DNA of 62,468 nt from the NCBI GenBank assembly GCA_036940085.1, contig JALLBK010000358.1, positions 1 through 62,468 of the forward strand, read 5' to 3'. The translations under genes and the position numbers were made by a program. Positions 52,546 through 62,468 of the stretch are shown piece after piece. A model generated the notes under the pieces. The model was not told where the DNA came from, searched no databases, and worked only from the letters and a program-made list of their open reading frames with translations. The DNA comes from Discostella pseudostelligera (lineage: Eukaryota; Bacillariophyta; Thalassiosirophyceae; Thalassiosirales; Thalassiosiraceae). Every line of letters begins with the position of its first letter. Position 1 is the first letter of the stretch.

Positions 52546-53003
52546 ATAGAATGAGTGAACATTCCTATGAGGTCATATTGATATGTCAGAGTAGCTGAGC
52601 GAGGATTGGATCCTCTTTTGGCTTTTGAATTATCTCCTCCGCAAATATTGTTGGCACAAATCCGCCTGTCTGCTGCTACGAAATAGATACACTGTGCCGT
52701 GTAAACCATTGAATAATAGAGACATCACTTGAATATCATTTACTATCCTAGGAACGTGATGTTGTTCATGGTCTTCTCGATCTGGGAGCTGTGCCACGTG
52801 GCAGACGTCCGTCCGTCGACGGACAGGCAGAGTGAGGGTGCATGATCCGCCGCCGTCGGCAGGTGATCGACGAAGAACGAAGAACCTACGATAGGGTGGT
52901 ACGCCGCACCTGCTATCTAGCACTACTACTGCTGCCGACGAAACAGAGGCAACTCACTCTAGAGAGCAGGCCAACCTCCAGTGCCGTTTGTAAGCATCAT
53001 CAA
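52546..53003. promoter_or_regulatory. Intergenic region with a 12-bp palindromic G-box
   Basis: 458 bp upstream of the METTL24-like gene. TGCCACGTGGCA at 52792-52803 is a perfect 12-bp palindrome with CACGTG at its centre, as bound by bHLH/bZIP dimers. No other motif stands out. Confidence 0.5.
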
Positions 53004-54398
53004 ATGTTGGTTCCTGATGACTATTCATACGCCCCCTATCGCTCGCGTTATTCGGCCGAAGAATCATCGAACGCTGTCTACGAGAAGGATCAGAGACATC
53101 GGCTTTGGTTGGGAAGGTACGACCTCCCGTCAACATTGCTAATCATTACCATAGTCCTTGCATGCATCTCATGACAATCTAATATATTTCATGGCGAAGG
53201 AAGAGACGGGTTAAGAGACTGTTGCTTTCGGTTGCTTGCATCGTTGTAGTTGGAGTGGTGACTCGAGTTTACGAATTTGTCAGAGGCATAAGGGTTGGAT
53301 CGCACTCTTTGATCGGACATTGGGAGATAAAAACAAAGCCAGCTCAGGGATATGATAATGCCATCACTGATAGTTACGGCTTTTTTAATATGATAGCTGA
53401 TGATGACTGGGATAAAATGAAACAAGAGACAATGACTTTGAACGGTATGCAAGACGCAACAAGTAGAACAACCTCAGACCTATTATCCGAAGGTGGTGCC
53501 AATATCAACTCGAAATTATGGTGGGATGATAATTGGAAGGTGAGTTCAGCTCATTTCTTGCTGTTCGACATGCCATTTTTGTATCGACTATGTCGCTAAT
53601 AACATTCACAGATCAACTTCACTTGCAAAAACAAGTTTCGCATTGGAGGATACTGGCTGTGCGATCCGATGAGAATAATGGCGTTTGCAGCTGAGAGAGC
53701 AGAGCACTCACAACCTAGAGAAAGGAGAAAAAAGCGGAAAGGAAAGACGGCAGAGCAAAAGGAATGCATAGTATATGTATCTGGAGGAAGAGATGTTGAA
53801 TTCGCCAATCATTTACTAGATTATTTGATCGCCCGAAAATTTGAACAACAAAATGATCAAGAGAAGGACGATTTGTTGGGCTGCGAAGTTCACATGTTTG
53901 CTCCAAGTATGCAGGTTAGTTTGCTCATATTCTATATTATCGATATTTGATTTGAATGAATTAACCATGATGGATTTCTTAATATGGACGATGCAGGAAC
54001 TTGTGGAGCCGCGAGATGGGTTATTTCTCCATAAATGGGGGTTTAGGCCCAGTAACAAAGAGAGCATGGGTGTAGCTGCAGATAGCATAACCGCCGTTGC
54101 TTTCAAAACGATAAAGGATACTGTAGCTGAGCTTCAGCATTCGGGTAGAATATCAGTGTTGGCTCTTGATTGCGAATCTTGCGAGTGGGACATTTACAGT
54201 GACATCTTGGCATTGGATGAACCAATTCAGCAAGTACTCATGCAAATGCATGGGACGCCTTTCGTCGCAAATGAATTGTTTTTGGCTATGCAACAAACAG
54301 GGTATGTGATATTTCATCGAGAGCCAAACAGTGATGGGGAGATCTACGACTACTCCTGGTTGAAACTTGCGCCTTCATTTTTTAGTGGGAGCACGTGA
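53004..54398 (+). CDS. METTL24-like type II membrane methyltransferase-fold protein (four exons)
   Basis: Exons 53004-53116, 53206-53539, 53612-53914 and 53997-54398 give 383 residues. An in-frame ATG at 52842 could lengthen it. A 21-residue helix near residues 43-63 (RLLLSVACIVVVGVVTRVY) follows a short basic N terminus, so it is a type II membrane protein, probably Golgi. The lumenal part resembles the METTL24 / methyltransferase-22 family: GGYWLCDP, ECIVYVSGGRDVEF, GCEVHMFAPS, HKWGFRP and SVLALDCESCEWDIYSDIL (the VLKIDxEGxEW motif). The family has a Rossmann fold with a doubtful AdoMet site. Here the usual FG (YSFG) is SGG and the KxD motif is LDCESCEW, a small departure from the family. 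The substrate is unknown. Confidence 0.82.
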
Positions 54399-54526
54399 CA
54401 TTGCCGGATGGTGCCCTTCACAGCACCAAAACAACAATCTACTCAGCTTATGCATTAGTGCATGTAACTACTCAATTCATTCAGTACTTCACCAAGTGTC
54501 CAAATTCGATTTGTTGTTATGTAAAT

Positions 54527-57139
54527 TTACTTTGTCTTCTTATCATTGTCATCCTCAACCCGCACCTGGCTCGCTTCGACGATACCTCCTCCTTCCGCTG
54601 GACGGCTCGTATCCACCGGGTATAAATACCGTTGCCACAGATAGATAATGAATACCACATCATCACGGAAGCAACTCATTCTCGCCATAGTAGGCATCCT
54701 AATGATGAAAGCAAAGAGGTCATCAATGAATGTATTCACAAATCGATAGCCAAGCACTCTCCATGGCAAATGCGCCACCGACTTCAGCTTGTAGTTGAGA
54801 AACAACTGAGGTGTCATCAATACAAAACCGATTGCGTATACAAAGGAAGAAGCGGTTGTGATGAACCAACTATACCAGCCAGAATGCAGCTCATTTCCCA
54901 ACGAATACAGGGCGTACGTCAAAATGAGAGGAAGGAGGAAGTACTTTCCGAGAACTCTAGTAGCGAGTTGATCCATTTCCTCTGTGAGAGCAGCAAGAGA
55001 AGACTTATCCGAACTCGATGCATTCCGTGGTGTATCCGACTTAGAGACGGCTGCACGCAATCGCGTTGCACATAGCTCATATCCTGATATCCCAATTACC
55101 TTGTTGTACCAAGCTGTTCCCCCATCTGTGTTGTTGATGTTGCTTTTCTTAATAAACTTCAACCCAGCTCCTCGTTGACATTTCCACAAGGCAATCAGCA
55201 TTCCGACACCGGTTGGGATGGTCATAAGCAAACTAGAATCCATCTCTATCAAATAAAACAAGATGACGACTTGACTTATCCAGTCCAGGAATAGGGCTCG
55301 CACACTGAGACCTGTAAGATCTGTGTTTCCTCTCCAAAAGTCAACATCACTCTTGAACGTCAAAAACTCGAATAGCAAATGCAAAACCGATGCCAGTATT
55401 GTAATCGCAAGCAACATCACATTCGTCTCTGCAATCAAGCGCCTCAAGTCGTCAATATCTGACTGTTCAAAACCCATCTCAGCTTGTGAATTCAGTGCCG
55501 ATGACAGATGGTTTAGCAGACGATATCTAGCGGGAGTAAGGCCCTGTTGTGTTGTATGCAAATTGTTTTCATCGCAATCACTCATTCCACTCATTCCACT
55601 GTGAAACCCAACTCGAAGGGGCAACGCTGAAACAGTTTCATTCAAGGGGATGTACTTATCCGACGTAAGACCGATTTCATCGACGTGAACTGCTGGCAAG
55701 TAGCTGTAACCACTTGGATGTCGCCTATCGCCTCTTCCTACTTGAATGATCTCAAACCCAACTCGATTGGCAAAATTCACCGGGTATCCCTCATAATCTT
55801 GAATTAAATGAATCATGACCTCTGGCTTCCAATATGGATATTTTACTCCCTGCTGTTTGTGGATTCGTGCCTGACGATACTCCCGATGAGCTTTGGGCTG
55901 GTGATGTGCGACGTTCCAAGGCGGCACCATATTGCTGCAACTGCCGTCGTCCCATACTTGACATATCACGTACTTTTGCAATATGTACATCAAGTCACGA
56001 TACAAAATTCGCTTTGGTGAAGGTACGTGTAGAGGTAGCTCTTGTTTCATCATTGCAACTTTACCGAACAGTACGTTATGCTGAGAGTGCAGTTGCTGTA
56101 GACGCGTTGCGGCTGTTCTAGGATCGGGAGAGGAAGATATCCGATGAGATTCGCTTTCAGATGTAGTTTGACGAATAAGCAAGACGTGGACATATGCAGT
56201 CCTATTGGACATGAGTGACCTCCAAACAGGATTCTGAGGGGAGATATGAATGATTGACTTTGGTTCTTCCTCCGGTTCGTGCTCAAGAGGCGATGATAGA
56301 TTGGATGTCGCAGTTGAGTCCTCAACAGCGCCTCGGAACAATATTTTTGCGGTGGAATTCATGAAATGCTTCAAATTTCGATGCAACGATGAGTAGATTG
56401 AAAGTAATACCGACGTCGACTCAATGCCCCCACCAGCAGAATTCATTGCAGCCATCAGCCCGCCTCCATCACTCTTTAATTGTTTTTCGTGCTTTATTGA
56501 TTCCTCAAGCCACGTGTTAGCATAATCTAGTGATTCTTTTGCATGGGTGCTAGTCTCGCTGCAGGTTTGTTCTGAATCTATGGTAGTATTGCATCTTGCC
56601 GAAGGATCATCACTTGCCACAAGCACAAATGATCGTGATGGAAAAATCTTTGTTGCAATCAAGGCATTGTCCTCTGACCATAATAAGAAAGAATTCCCAT
56701 CGCGAATGAAAGTGGATCCATCCATCCCATCAATCTCATTTTTCTCTTGAAATTCATCATTGCGTGAGAAGAAATCGAGAGAGAAATGAGGTTCCGTCGA
56801 AAGATACACCCTCATGCCTACTTCATCATTGACATTGTTGCTACCAATACCACCACTTCCATCCCAACTCCAAAAGGGGAACACCATCTTATCCTTTGGA
56901 AAACTCTTCAAATCCTCTTGAGATATGTTCCTCAGTGGATACATCAAGTTCAACAGGTTGGAGAAGGCGAAGTACACATAAAATAATGCCGCGAGGGAGG
57001 AGATTGTTGAGAGGGAAAATATTTGCTGGAGAACGGATCTCTTCTTTGGTTGCGCATTTGTCGCTGCCGATGCCGATGCCACCGCCGATTCCGATGCCGA
57101 CGACGGCGGGGAATTCGATGCTGAGGCTATGCCGGCCAT
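54527..57139 (-). CDS. CLPTM1: CLPTM1-family multi-pass membrane protein
   Basis: A single exon of 870 residues. An N-terminal low-complexity Ala/Ser leader is followed by a helix (FSLSTISSLAALFYVYFAFSNLLN). The lumenal part is ~400 residues with variable inserts. The conserved C-terminal half has four to five helices and the family signature FWRGNTDLTGLSVRALFLD, VLGKYFLLPLI, SWFITTASSFVYAIGFVLMTPQLFLNYKLKSVAHLPWRV and PTMARMSCFRDDVVFIIYLWQRYLY. This matches cleft lip and palate transmembrane protein 1, which in animals helps receptor trafficking and ER lipid scrambling. The C terminus is a short acidic tail. The Asp-Gly-Ser-Cys insert (VWDDGSCSNMVPPWNV) is in the right place. Confidence 0.93.
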   Translation of the reverse strand: MAGIASASNSPPSSASESAVASASAATNAQPKKRSVLQQIFSLSTISSLAALFYVYFAFSNLLNLMYPLRNISQEDLKSFPKDKMVFPFWSWDGSGGIGSNNVNDEVGMRVYLSTEPHFSLDFFSRNDEFQEKNEIDGMDGSTFIRDGNSFLLWSEDNALIATKIFPSRSFVLVASDDPSARCNTTIDSEQTCSETSTHAKESLDYANTWLEESIKHEKQLKSDGGGLMAAMNSAGGGIESTSVLLSIYSSLHRNLKHFMNSTAKILFRGAVEDSTATSNLSSPLEHEPEEEPKSIIHISPQNPVWRSLMSNRTAYVHVLLIRQTTSESESHRISSSPDPRTAATRLQQLHSQHNVLFGKVAMMKQELPLHVPSPKRILYRDLMYILQKYVICQVWDDGSCSNMVPPWNVAHHQPKAHREYRQARIHKQQGVKYPYWKPEVMIHLIQDYEGYPVNFANRVGFEIIQVGRGDRRHPSGYSYLPAVHVDEIGLTSDKYIPLNETVSALPLRVGFHSGMSGMSDCDENNLHTTQQGLTPARYRLLNHLSSALNSQAEMGFEQSDIDDLRRLIAETNVMLLAITILASVLHLLFEFLTFKSDVDFWRGNTDLTGLSVRALFLDWISQVVILFYLIEMDSSLLMTIPTGVGMLIALWKCQRGAGLKFIKKSNINNTDGGTAWYNKVIGISGYELCATRLRAAVSKSDTPRNASSSDKSSLAALTEEMDQLATRVLGKYFLLPLILTYALYSLGNELHSGWYSWFITTASSFVYAIGFVLMTPQLFLNYKLKSVAHLPWRVLGYRFVNTFIDDLFAFIIRMPTMARMSCFRDDVVFIIYLWQRYLYPVDTSRPAEGGGIVEASQVRVEDDNDKKTK

Positions 57140-57307
57140 TGTAATTGTAATGGTAATGAAATCTAATGGATGCTATTGCACCATGCACGCATGCATGCGT
57201 TGATGATGATTATGTGGTAGTTGATATGGCCTTTGTTGGTGTTGATTGGTTGCTGTTGTTGGTTGTTGGGGCGGATGTAGGTGGCGGTGTGGTGCGCGGT
57301 CGTTCCC

Positions 57308-57485
57308 GCCACTACTTCTCTGTCGGAAAAAGAAGTTGTTCTCTCAGATGGAGATCTCCAGAGTTTGGTGGGTCAACCCCATCAACAGACTGATGCAGGT
57401 GTTGATGCAAGAGGACACCTCCTTTCCTCCTCTCCTGATCAACCTACTTACATGTTACATGGTGATGTTGTTGCAGTATTGTTAC
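57308..57485 (+). repeat. Direct repeat copy A
   Basis: This ~180-bp segment (GGAAAAAGAAGTTGTT... CAACAGACTGATGCAG... TTGATGCAAGAGGA... CCTCCTTTCCTCCTCTCCTG... GTTGCAGTATT) recurs with small insertions at 60187-60418. The CpG-poor block begins in this copy. It may be an end of a degenerate mobile element. Confidence 0.75.
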
Positions 57486-60480
57486 CATCATTGCCTTTTT
57501 GGTGCTCCTGTTGGCAACACTGGTGTTGGCCTCCTTGTCATCCATGATCATCATCATCCTCACTCACTCATCCTCATCATTTTTCATCAGTATGGCTGCT
57601 GACTTCTGCTGCTGATGCTGACTGAGGAGATGATGACAATGATGACTGCTGATGCTGGATGATGAGGAAGATGGTGCTCAGCATGATGATCGATCACCAT
57701 GATGGTCTTGGTGTTGATGATAGCATTACTAGTAGTATTCTTGGTGGGTGGGGGTGGGGGGTGGTGGCACTAGTGCTGCTGCTGCCTGCTGCCAAATGAT
57801 GATTGCTACTGCCCTACCTCCCCATGCCCCTGCTCCTGGTGCTGCTGTAGTAATAGAGTAATAAACTCCTCAGCAGTGACAGTAGTACTACTTCTCCTCT
57901 CTCACTCCTGGATTCTTTAGTACTAGGTGCTAAGTGCGAGGAGGACTAGCAGCTTTAGCTTCATCCTGCTCCTACTACCTGCTTACCACCACCACACTTC
58001 TTTGTTGCCACTCTCCTCCTGCTTTCTATTCTTGTCACTCCTTCTCCACTAATCATGCTACTATCTAGGAGTAGTACTACTACTACCTGGGCACTGCTGC
58101 ATCACTATGATATCAGCTGTTCACATCACTCATTATCCATGAACTCCTGGATTCAGGATCATTGTTACACCTTGTAATCACCATTTTGTATCACTGCATG
58201 ACTAGCTAGTACTAGCTACTAGCTTACTAGTAGTAATTGCTGGAGTAATGATTCTCAGGAGCCAGGAGCTCCTTCTTATCCTTCATCCTTCTCCTCAGGA
58301 GGCTGCACTCTTCCTACTGCTGCCTCCCCCTGCAGTTACAAATTTACTGCAATAGCATGGATCATCCTTGTTCTTACATGGCTGACCTCAGAACTCATCA
58401 TCCTCCCCATTTTCCCCACCAGCAGTTTGCATCATGACAGTGCTGGTCCACCTGCAGCTCTCCTTTCATCCTCTTCATCAGGGCATCAGGGGTCAGTCAG
58501 CTTCAGATTCTTCTTGCATCTTGCATCACTCCTCCCCAGCACCCAACATGCAGCATTCTCATGCTGCATCACAACTAGTCTAGGCCTACTAGTAGTATAC
58601 AACTACAACATGATGTGTTCTTCCATGATCCTCTGCTCTCTCCTCAGCTGATTGCTTACCTATTGTTATCACCATCATGACCATCACTAATCCCCTGCTT
58701 CCTGCTTGTTCTCATGGTGGCTGTGGTTGGGACCACTGCTGCTTGCTGCTACTTATGGTTTTTCGCCACTGCACCAGCTACCAGCAATCATCAACTTCTG
58801 TTCTGTGCTGTGTCACTCCTCCTCAGCCTCAGCAGCATGATTATTCACACCTTCCTCTTCATTGCAGCATCTTAGCCTTCTTATTACAGCCATCTCAGTC
58901 ATTGTTCCTCATCTTCAATCAGCTGCACCACTCACCGCTCCTTCTCACCAGCAGCTGATCTAACTTACCTCATTTTCATACTTCATATCACTCCTAGTAG
59001 TCCTAGTAGTTTACAGTGACTTCTTGAAGAATGTTAATGTCAAAACTGTATCCGCCCTGCCTTGTTGATAAGTGGTAAGAGACAGTCAATACAAAGTATG
59101 GGCATCTCTCCACTCTAAAACTAAACTCATCATAACAAACCCTTGGGACAAATCATTACTAGTAGGCATGTTGTGGGACGTGTTGACCTCTGACCTCCGA
59201 TTGGGCCATGTCTCATGATGTCAAATTGTGAAATGTGTGAAGCTGTGAAATTAACCAAGAAGAGCACGTGCATGGCTTTGCCATCATGAAGTCTCCTAGT
59301 AGTGATTGGGGAATTGAGTTGATGGCAAGAGGACTATACTGGTCCTCCTTCCTCCTTGTTTGCTGGCCAGGACCTCAGCTGCAGCAGGCAGCATGACCTG
59401 CAGTGCTGGCTTGCTCCTTCCTCCATCTCCATCAGCAGAGATCAATGCTCATTGTTTGCAGAACATCATGTTGAGGACAAAGTCTGGGGCAGCTCCAATG
59501 TTCCATGACATGAGCCCATTGAGTAGAGTCACTACCACTGAACCTGAACCTCCTGGTGGCTCCCTAACGATGAGGACCAAGATGAGGCTGTGGAAGCACA
59601 TTTAATCACTGGGTTGTCAGTATAAGACACCCTCCAAATAATAGTCCTGTCTTGAGTGGTATGTGGTATGGAGCATGGCAATGAACTTGGTGACATCTAT
59701 GTCTGCCTTCCCAATTCTGTGCCAGAGTGCCAGCTGCCTGCAGCCTGGTCCACCGTTGCTGGCCAGGTCCACAGATGGATATCACGGCCAGTCAAAAGCA
59801 CTACAAGGCAGTTGATTTGGCTCATTCTTTCTCTGCTTAATATGAACTTTGAACTTATGCACCACACAAGTATTGCAGAAGAGTCAGGGTAATCTAACAC
59901 AAGGCACATGAGTCAAAGAGGGAGGAAGCTATTGCCTTTATGACTGGATATACTACTAGTGGGGATCTTGCTGACCAAGATTTGGACATACTCTATGCTA
60001 CCAATGACAATGAGCATGAGTTTGTCCAAATGATGAGGAATAGTACAGGTGGACTGGTGGATGAAGAAGAGGCTGATGCAAGAAAGATTCAAGGAAATCT
60101 CCCCCCCTTCTCAGATGATGTAGTAGGAGGAGCCACCACTGCTAAACCACCACCAGAAGCAACAAGCCATTGAGGACCACAGACTGCCAATACTTCTTTG
60201 CCTACATGTGGAAAAAAGAAGTTGTTCCCTCCCCAATGATTTAGATCTCTGTATCTAGAGAAGAGAGTTTGATAACCATCAACAGACTGATGCAGTTCTA
60301 TGCAGGCTGTTGTTGATGCAAGAGGACCCTAACCCATCCACTCATCAGCGAGGGTGCCTCCTTTCCTCCTCTCCTGCTCAACATTTACACATGGTGAGGA
60401 TGTTGCAGTATTCTTGTTGCCTCCTCACTCCTCAACATGCTGGGGATGCTGACTAATAATAATAACTTAACTAATTATGC
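57330..60480. other. CpG-poor, gene-free region between direct repeats
   Basis: About 3.1 kb with no recognisable gene. By eye it holds only about fourteen CpG dinucleotides, against many per 100 bp in neighbouring genes, and has plentiful TpG and CpA. CTAGTAGT-like words recur near 57.73, 58.07, 58.2, 58.6, 59.0, 59.16, 59.3 and 59.95 kb. Open frames (e.g. 59656-59892, 59940-60173) look eroded. They could be remnants of an element, but I identified no family. Confidence 0.6.
60187..60418 (+). repeat. Direct repeat copy B
   Basis: Diverged second copy of the segment at 57308-57485, about 2.88 kb away, same orientation. It has extra bases (CATCCACTCATCAGCGAGGGTG) relative to copy A. The pair flanks the CpG-poor interior, as LTRs would, but no primer-binding site, polypurine tract or pol gene was seen. 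Confidence 0.75.
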
Positions 60481-60540
60481 TACTTGAATGCGCAGACACC
60501 CGATGCTGACTGACAAGAAGTCCAAGATGACCATTCTTGA

Positions 60541-62468
60541 ACATGATGACTTCAGAGTAGGTGCAAAAGTGCAGATGAGGTGCAGAGGTAGTGCCAAGAT
60601 GCAGAGGTGCAGAGGATCCAGAGGTGCTGAGTAGGTACTGAGTAGGTGCTGAATTGGTGCTGAGGTTCAGCAGAGGTGATATGCAGGTGCTGGGCAGGTG
60701 CATAAGTGCAGGAGCAGGAGCAGGGTGCAGAGGTGCAGAGGTGCAGAGGTGCAGAAAAGGTTGAGATGTGTAGAGGTGTAGAGGTGTAGAGGTGCAGAGG
60801 TGCAGAGGTGCAGAGGTGCAGAGGTGCAGAGGTGCAGAATTGATTGTGCAACTGATAATAACTGATTAACTGATTCTTGTGCAGGTGCAGGAGAGCAGGT
60901 GCAAGACTGCTGGGGTGCAGAGATACTGTGTAGTAGGTGCTGAGTAGGTGCTGAGGTGCAGAGGTGCAGAGGTTCAGAGGTGCAGAGGTGCAGGTGCAAG
61001 TGCAGAGGTGAAGAGGTGAAAAGGTGGTGCAGAGGTGGTGCAGAGGTGGTGCAGAGGTTCAGAGGTGCAAAGAAGGTAAAGAGGTTCAGAGGTTAAGAGG
61101 CCCAAAGATTCCAATGCTTAAAGGTTTAAAGGTTCAGAGGTTCAGGGGTTCAAAGATGCAGTCAGAGGAGTTGAAGTGCAGAGGTTCAAAGGTGCAGAGG
61201 TTTCAGAGATGCAGAGGTACAGATGTACTGAGTAGGTACTGAGTAGGTTCTGAGGTTCAAAAGAGATGATTGTGCAGGTGATTGTGCAGGTAGTGAGCAG
61301 GTGCATGCACAAAACTGCAGAGGTGTGTGCAATGTTGCAGAGGTGATAAGAGGAGCAGAAGTGAAGAGTGGTGTAGTACAGAAGTGGTCCAGTGGTGCAG
61401 AGGTGCAGAGGTGCAGAGGTTCATAGGTTCATAGGTTCATAGGTTCATAGGTTCATAGGTTCATAGGTTCATAGTAGGTTCATAGGTTTAGAAGTTCAGA
61501 GGTTCAGAGGTTCAGAGGTTCAGAGGTTCAGAGGTTCAGAGGTTTAGAGGTCAGAGGTTCACAGGTTCACAGGTTCACAGGTTCACAGGTTCACAGGTTC
61601 ATAGGCTCAGATGATCAAAGAAGGTTCAGAGGTTCAGAGGTTCTTTAGAGGTTCTTTAGAGGTTCTTTAGAGGTTCAGAGGTTTCTTCTTAGTCAGAGGT
61701 GTTGAAGTGCAGAGGTGAAGTTGTGCAGAGGAAGAAGAGTTGCAGGGGTGCAGAGGTGCAGAGGTGCTGAGTAGGTACAGAGTAGGTTCTGAGGTTCAAC
61801 AGTGGTGATTGTGTAGGTAGTGCCATTCTTGTACATGATGACTTCAGAGTAGGTGCAGAAGTGCAGGTGAGGGGCAGAGGTAGTGCCAAGATGCAGAGGT
61901 GCAGAGGATCCAGAGGTGCTGAGTAGGTGCTGAATTGGTGCTGAACAAGTTCAGCAGAGGTGATATGCAGGTGCTGTTCAGGTGCATAAGTGCAGGAGCA
62001 GAGGTGTAGAGGTGTAGAGGTGTAGATGTGTAGATGTGTAGATGTGTAGATGTGTAGAGGTGTAGAAGTGCAGTGGTGCAGGGGTGCAGAGGAGCAGAAT
62101 TGAGATTTTGCAACTTATTAACTGATTCTTGTGCATGAACAGGAGAGCAGGTGCAAGACTGCTGAGGTGCAAAGATGCATACATGGAGGTGCTCAGGTGC
62201 TGAGTAGGTGCTAAGGTTCTTCAGAACTGATTGTTCAGGTGGTGAGCTTGTGGCTTGTGCAACAAAGCTGCTGAGGTGCAGAGGAGGGGCAGAGGTGATT
62301 TTTCAGCTGATTGTGCAGGTGCAGGATGAGAGCAGGTACAAAGCTGCTTAGGTACCACAGAGATACAGATATGGAGGTGCTGGATATGCTGAGTGTAGGT
62401 TCTCAGGTTCAGCTGAGGTGATTGTGTATGTGGTGAGCAGGTGGTGAGTGGGTGCAACGGTGCAGAGG
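60541..62468. repeat. 8-bp tandem array (GGTGCAGA family) with ~1.29-kb higher-order period
   Basis: The block consists mainly of 8-bp units: GGTGCAGA, GGTTCAGA, GGTTCATA, GGTTCACA and GTGTAGAG/GTGTAGAT variants, with interspersed unique-looking segments. A unit starting CCATTCTTG at 60531 recurs at 61823 with strong similarity through at least ~190 bp, and again the end segments around 60835-60955 and 62093-62215 match, giving a period of about 1.29 kb. One CpG is seen after 60505 (62458). Long open frames on the minus strand encode Leu-His-Leu-Cys-Thr-Ser-Ala-Pro octapeptides and follow from the 8-bp period. The repeat reaches the window edge. Confidence 0.9.

Noticed and set aside
59656..60173. 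Open frames in the CpG-poor block as transposase fragments
   Set aside because: No recognisable catalytic motif could be pointed to; composition looks eroded. They are described only as possible remnants.
57308..60418. LTR retrotransposon
   Set aside because: Direct repeats are present, but no primer-binding site, polypurine tract, gag or pol could be seen, so the label is not supported.
60467..62457. Several 60-110 residue minus-strand open frames of LHLCTSAP repeats
   Set aside because: They arise from the 8-bp tandem repeat, which is open in every frame. There is no independent evidence that they are genes.
1..62468. tRNA, rRNA and CRISPR features
   Set aside because: I looked for tRNA-like T-arm words and for regularly spaced direct repeats and found none outside the microsatellite and 8-bp arrays. 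A tRNAscan or Infernal run would be decisive.

Overview
This is nuclear DNA of a photosynthetic stramenopile, most likely a centric diatom. Protein genes are packed on both strands and most have zero to five short introns (about 75-240 bp, GT...AG). Several predicted proteins start with a signal peptide that ends in a Phe-containing motif resembling the diatom 'ASAFAP' plastid-import signal (genes at 4644, 36476 and 44762 reverse). A divergent pair of modules near 10 kb resembles a DNA-binding domain family expanded in diatoms. No prokaryotic operon, tRNA, rRNA or CRISPR array was seen. The assignment to diatoms is inference. Two single N positions (14230, 31257) mark scaffold joins.

Layout. 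1-11.3 kb: 3' end of a tubulin-tyrosine-ligase-like gene, class II aldolase/adducin, an FKBP isomerase, an unrecognised disordered protein, a predicted plastid protein, and a large five-exon gene joining a GNAT-like fold, LysM-like repeats, two HMG boxes and two copies of a C-terminal module. 11.3-20.4 kb: small unknown gene, GDSL esterase, PPIL3-type cyclophilin, small unknown gene, COG3 (Golgi tethering) and a PLP aminotransferase. 20.7-31.9 kb: a 1893-residue SAC3/GANP-type mRNA export factor with an FG-repeat N terminus, a gamma-butyrobetaine/trimethyllysine dioxygenase-like enzyme, and an F-box plus RING-CH membrane ubiquitin ligase interrupted by an assembly duplication. 32.4-41.1 kb: acidic UIM membrane protein, frame-broken MATH-BTB gene, second plastid protein, PhyH-like oxygenase with an unusual metal-binding motif, and sterol C-24 methyltransferase. 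42-57.1 kb: secreted lectin-like protein, Mpv17/PMP22 protein, secreted six-cysteine repeat protein, ARM-like protein, adenylate kinase, CRAL-TRIO protein, RAD51, METTL24-like type II membrane methyltransferase and CLPTM1.

57.3-62.5 kb holds no recognisable gene. CpG becomes rare almost abruptly. The region has two diverged direct repeats about 2.9 kb apart, then a 2-kb array of 8-bp units with a ~1.29-kb higher-order period. This looks like a methylated, repeat-derived block at the edge of the gene-rich part.

The genes do not form one pathway; they are housekeeping eukaryotic genes sharing short divergent promoters. The shared theme is regulatory. Several of these promoters carry a TTTGGCGGGA element that resembles an E2F/DP site, and in at least four places it lies near a CACGTGG G-box. 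The strongest candidates for new biology are this composite promoter module, the GNAT/LysM/HMG fusion protein, the PhyH-family enzyme with HxG where HxD is expected, and the six-cysteine secreted repeat protein.
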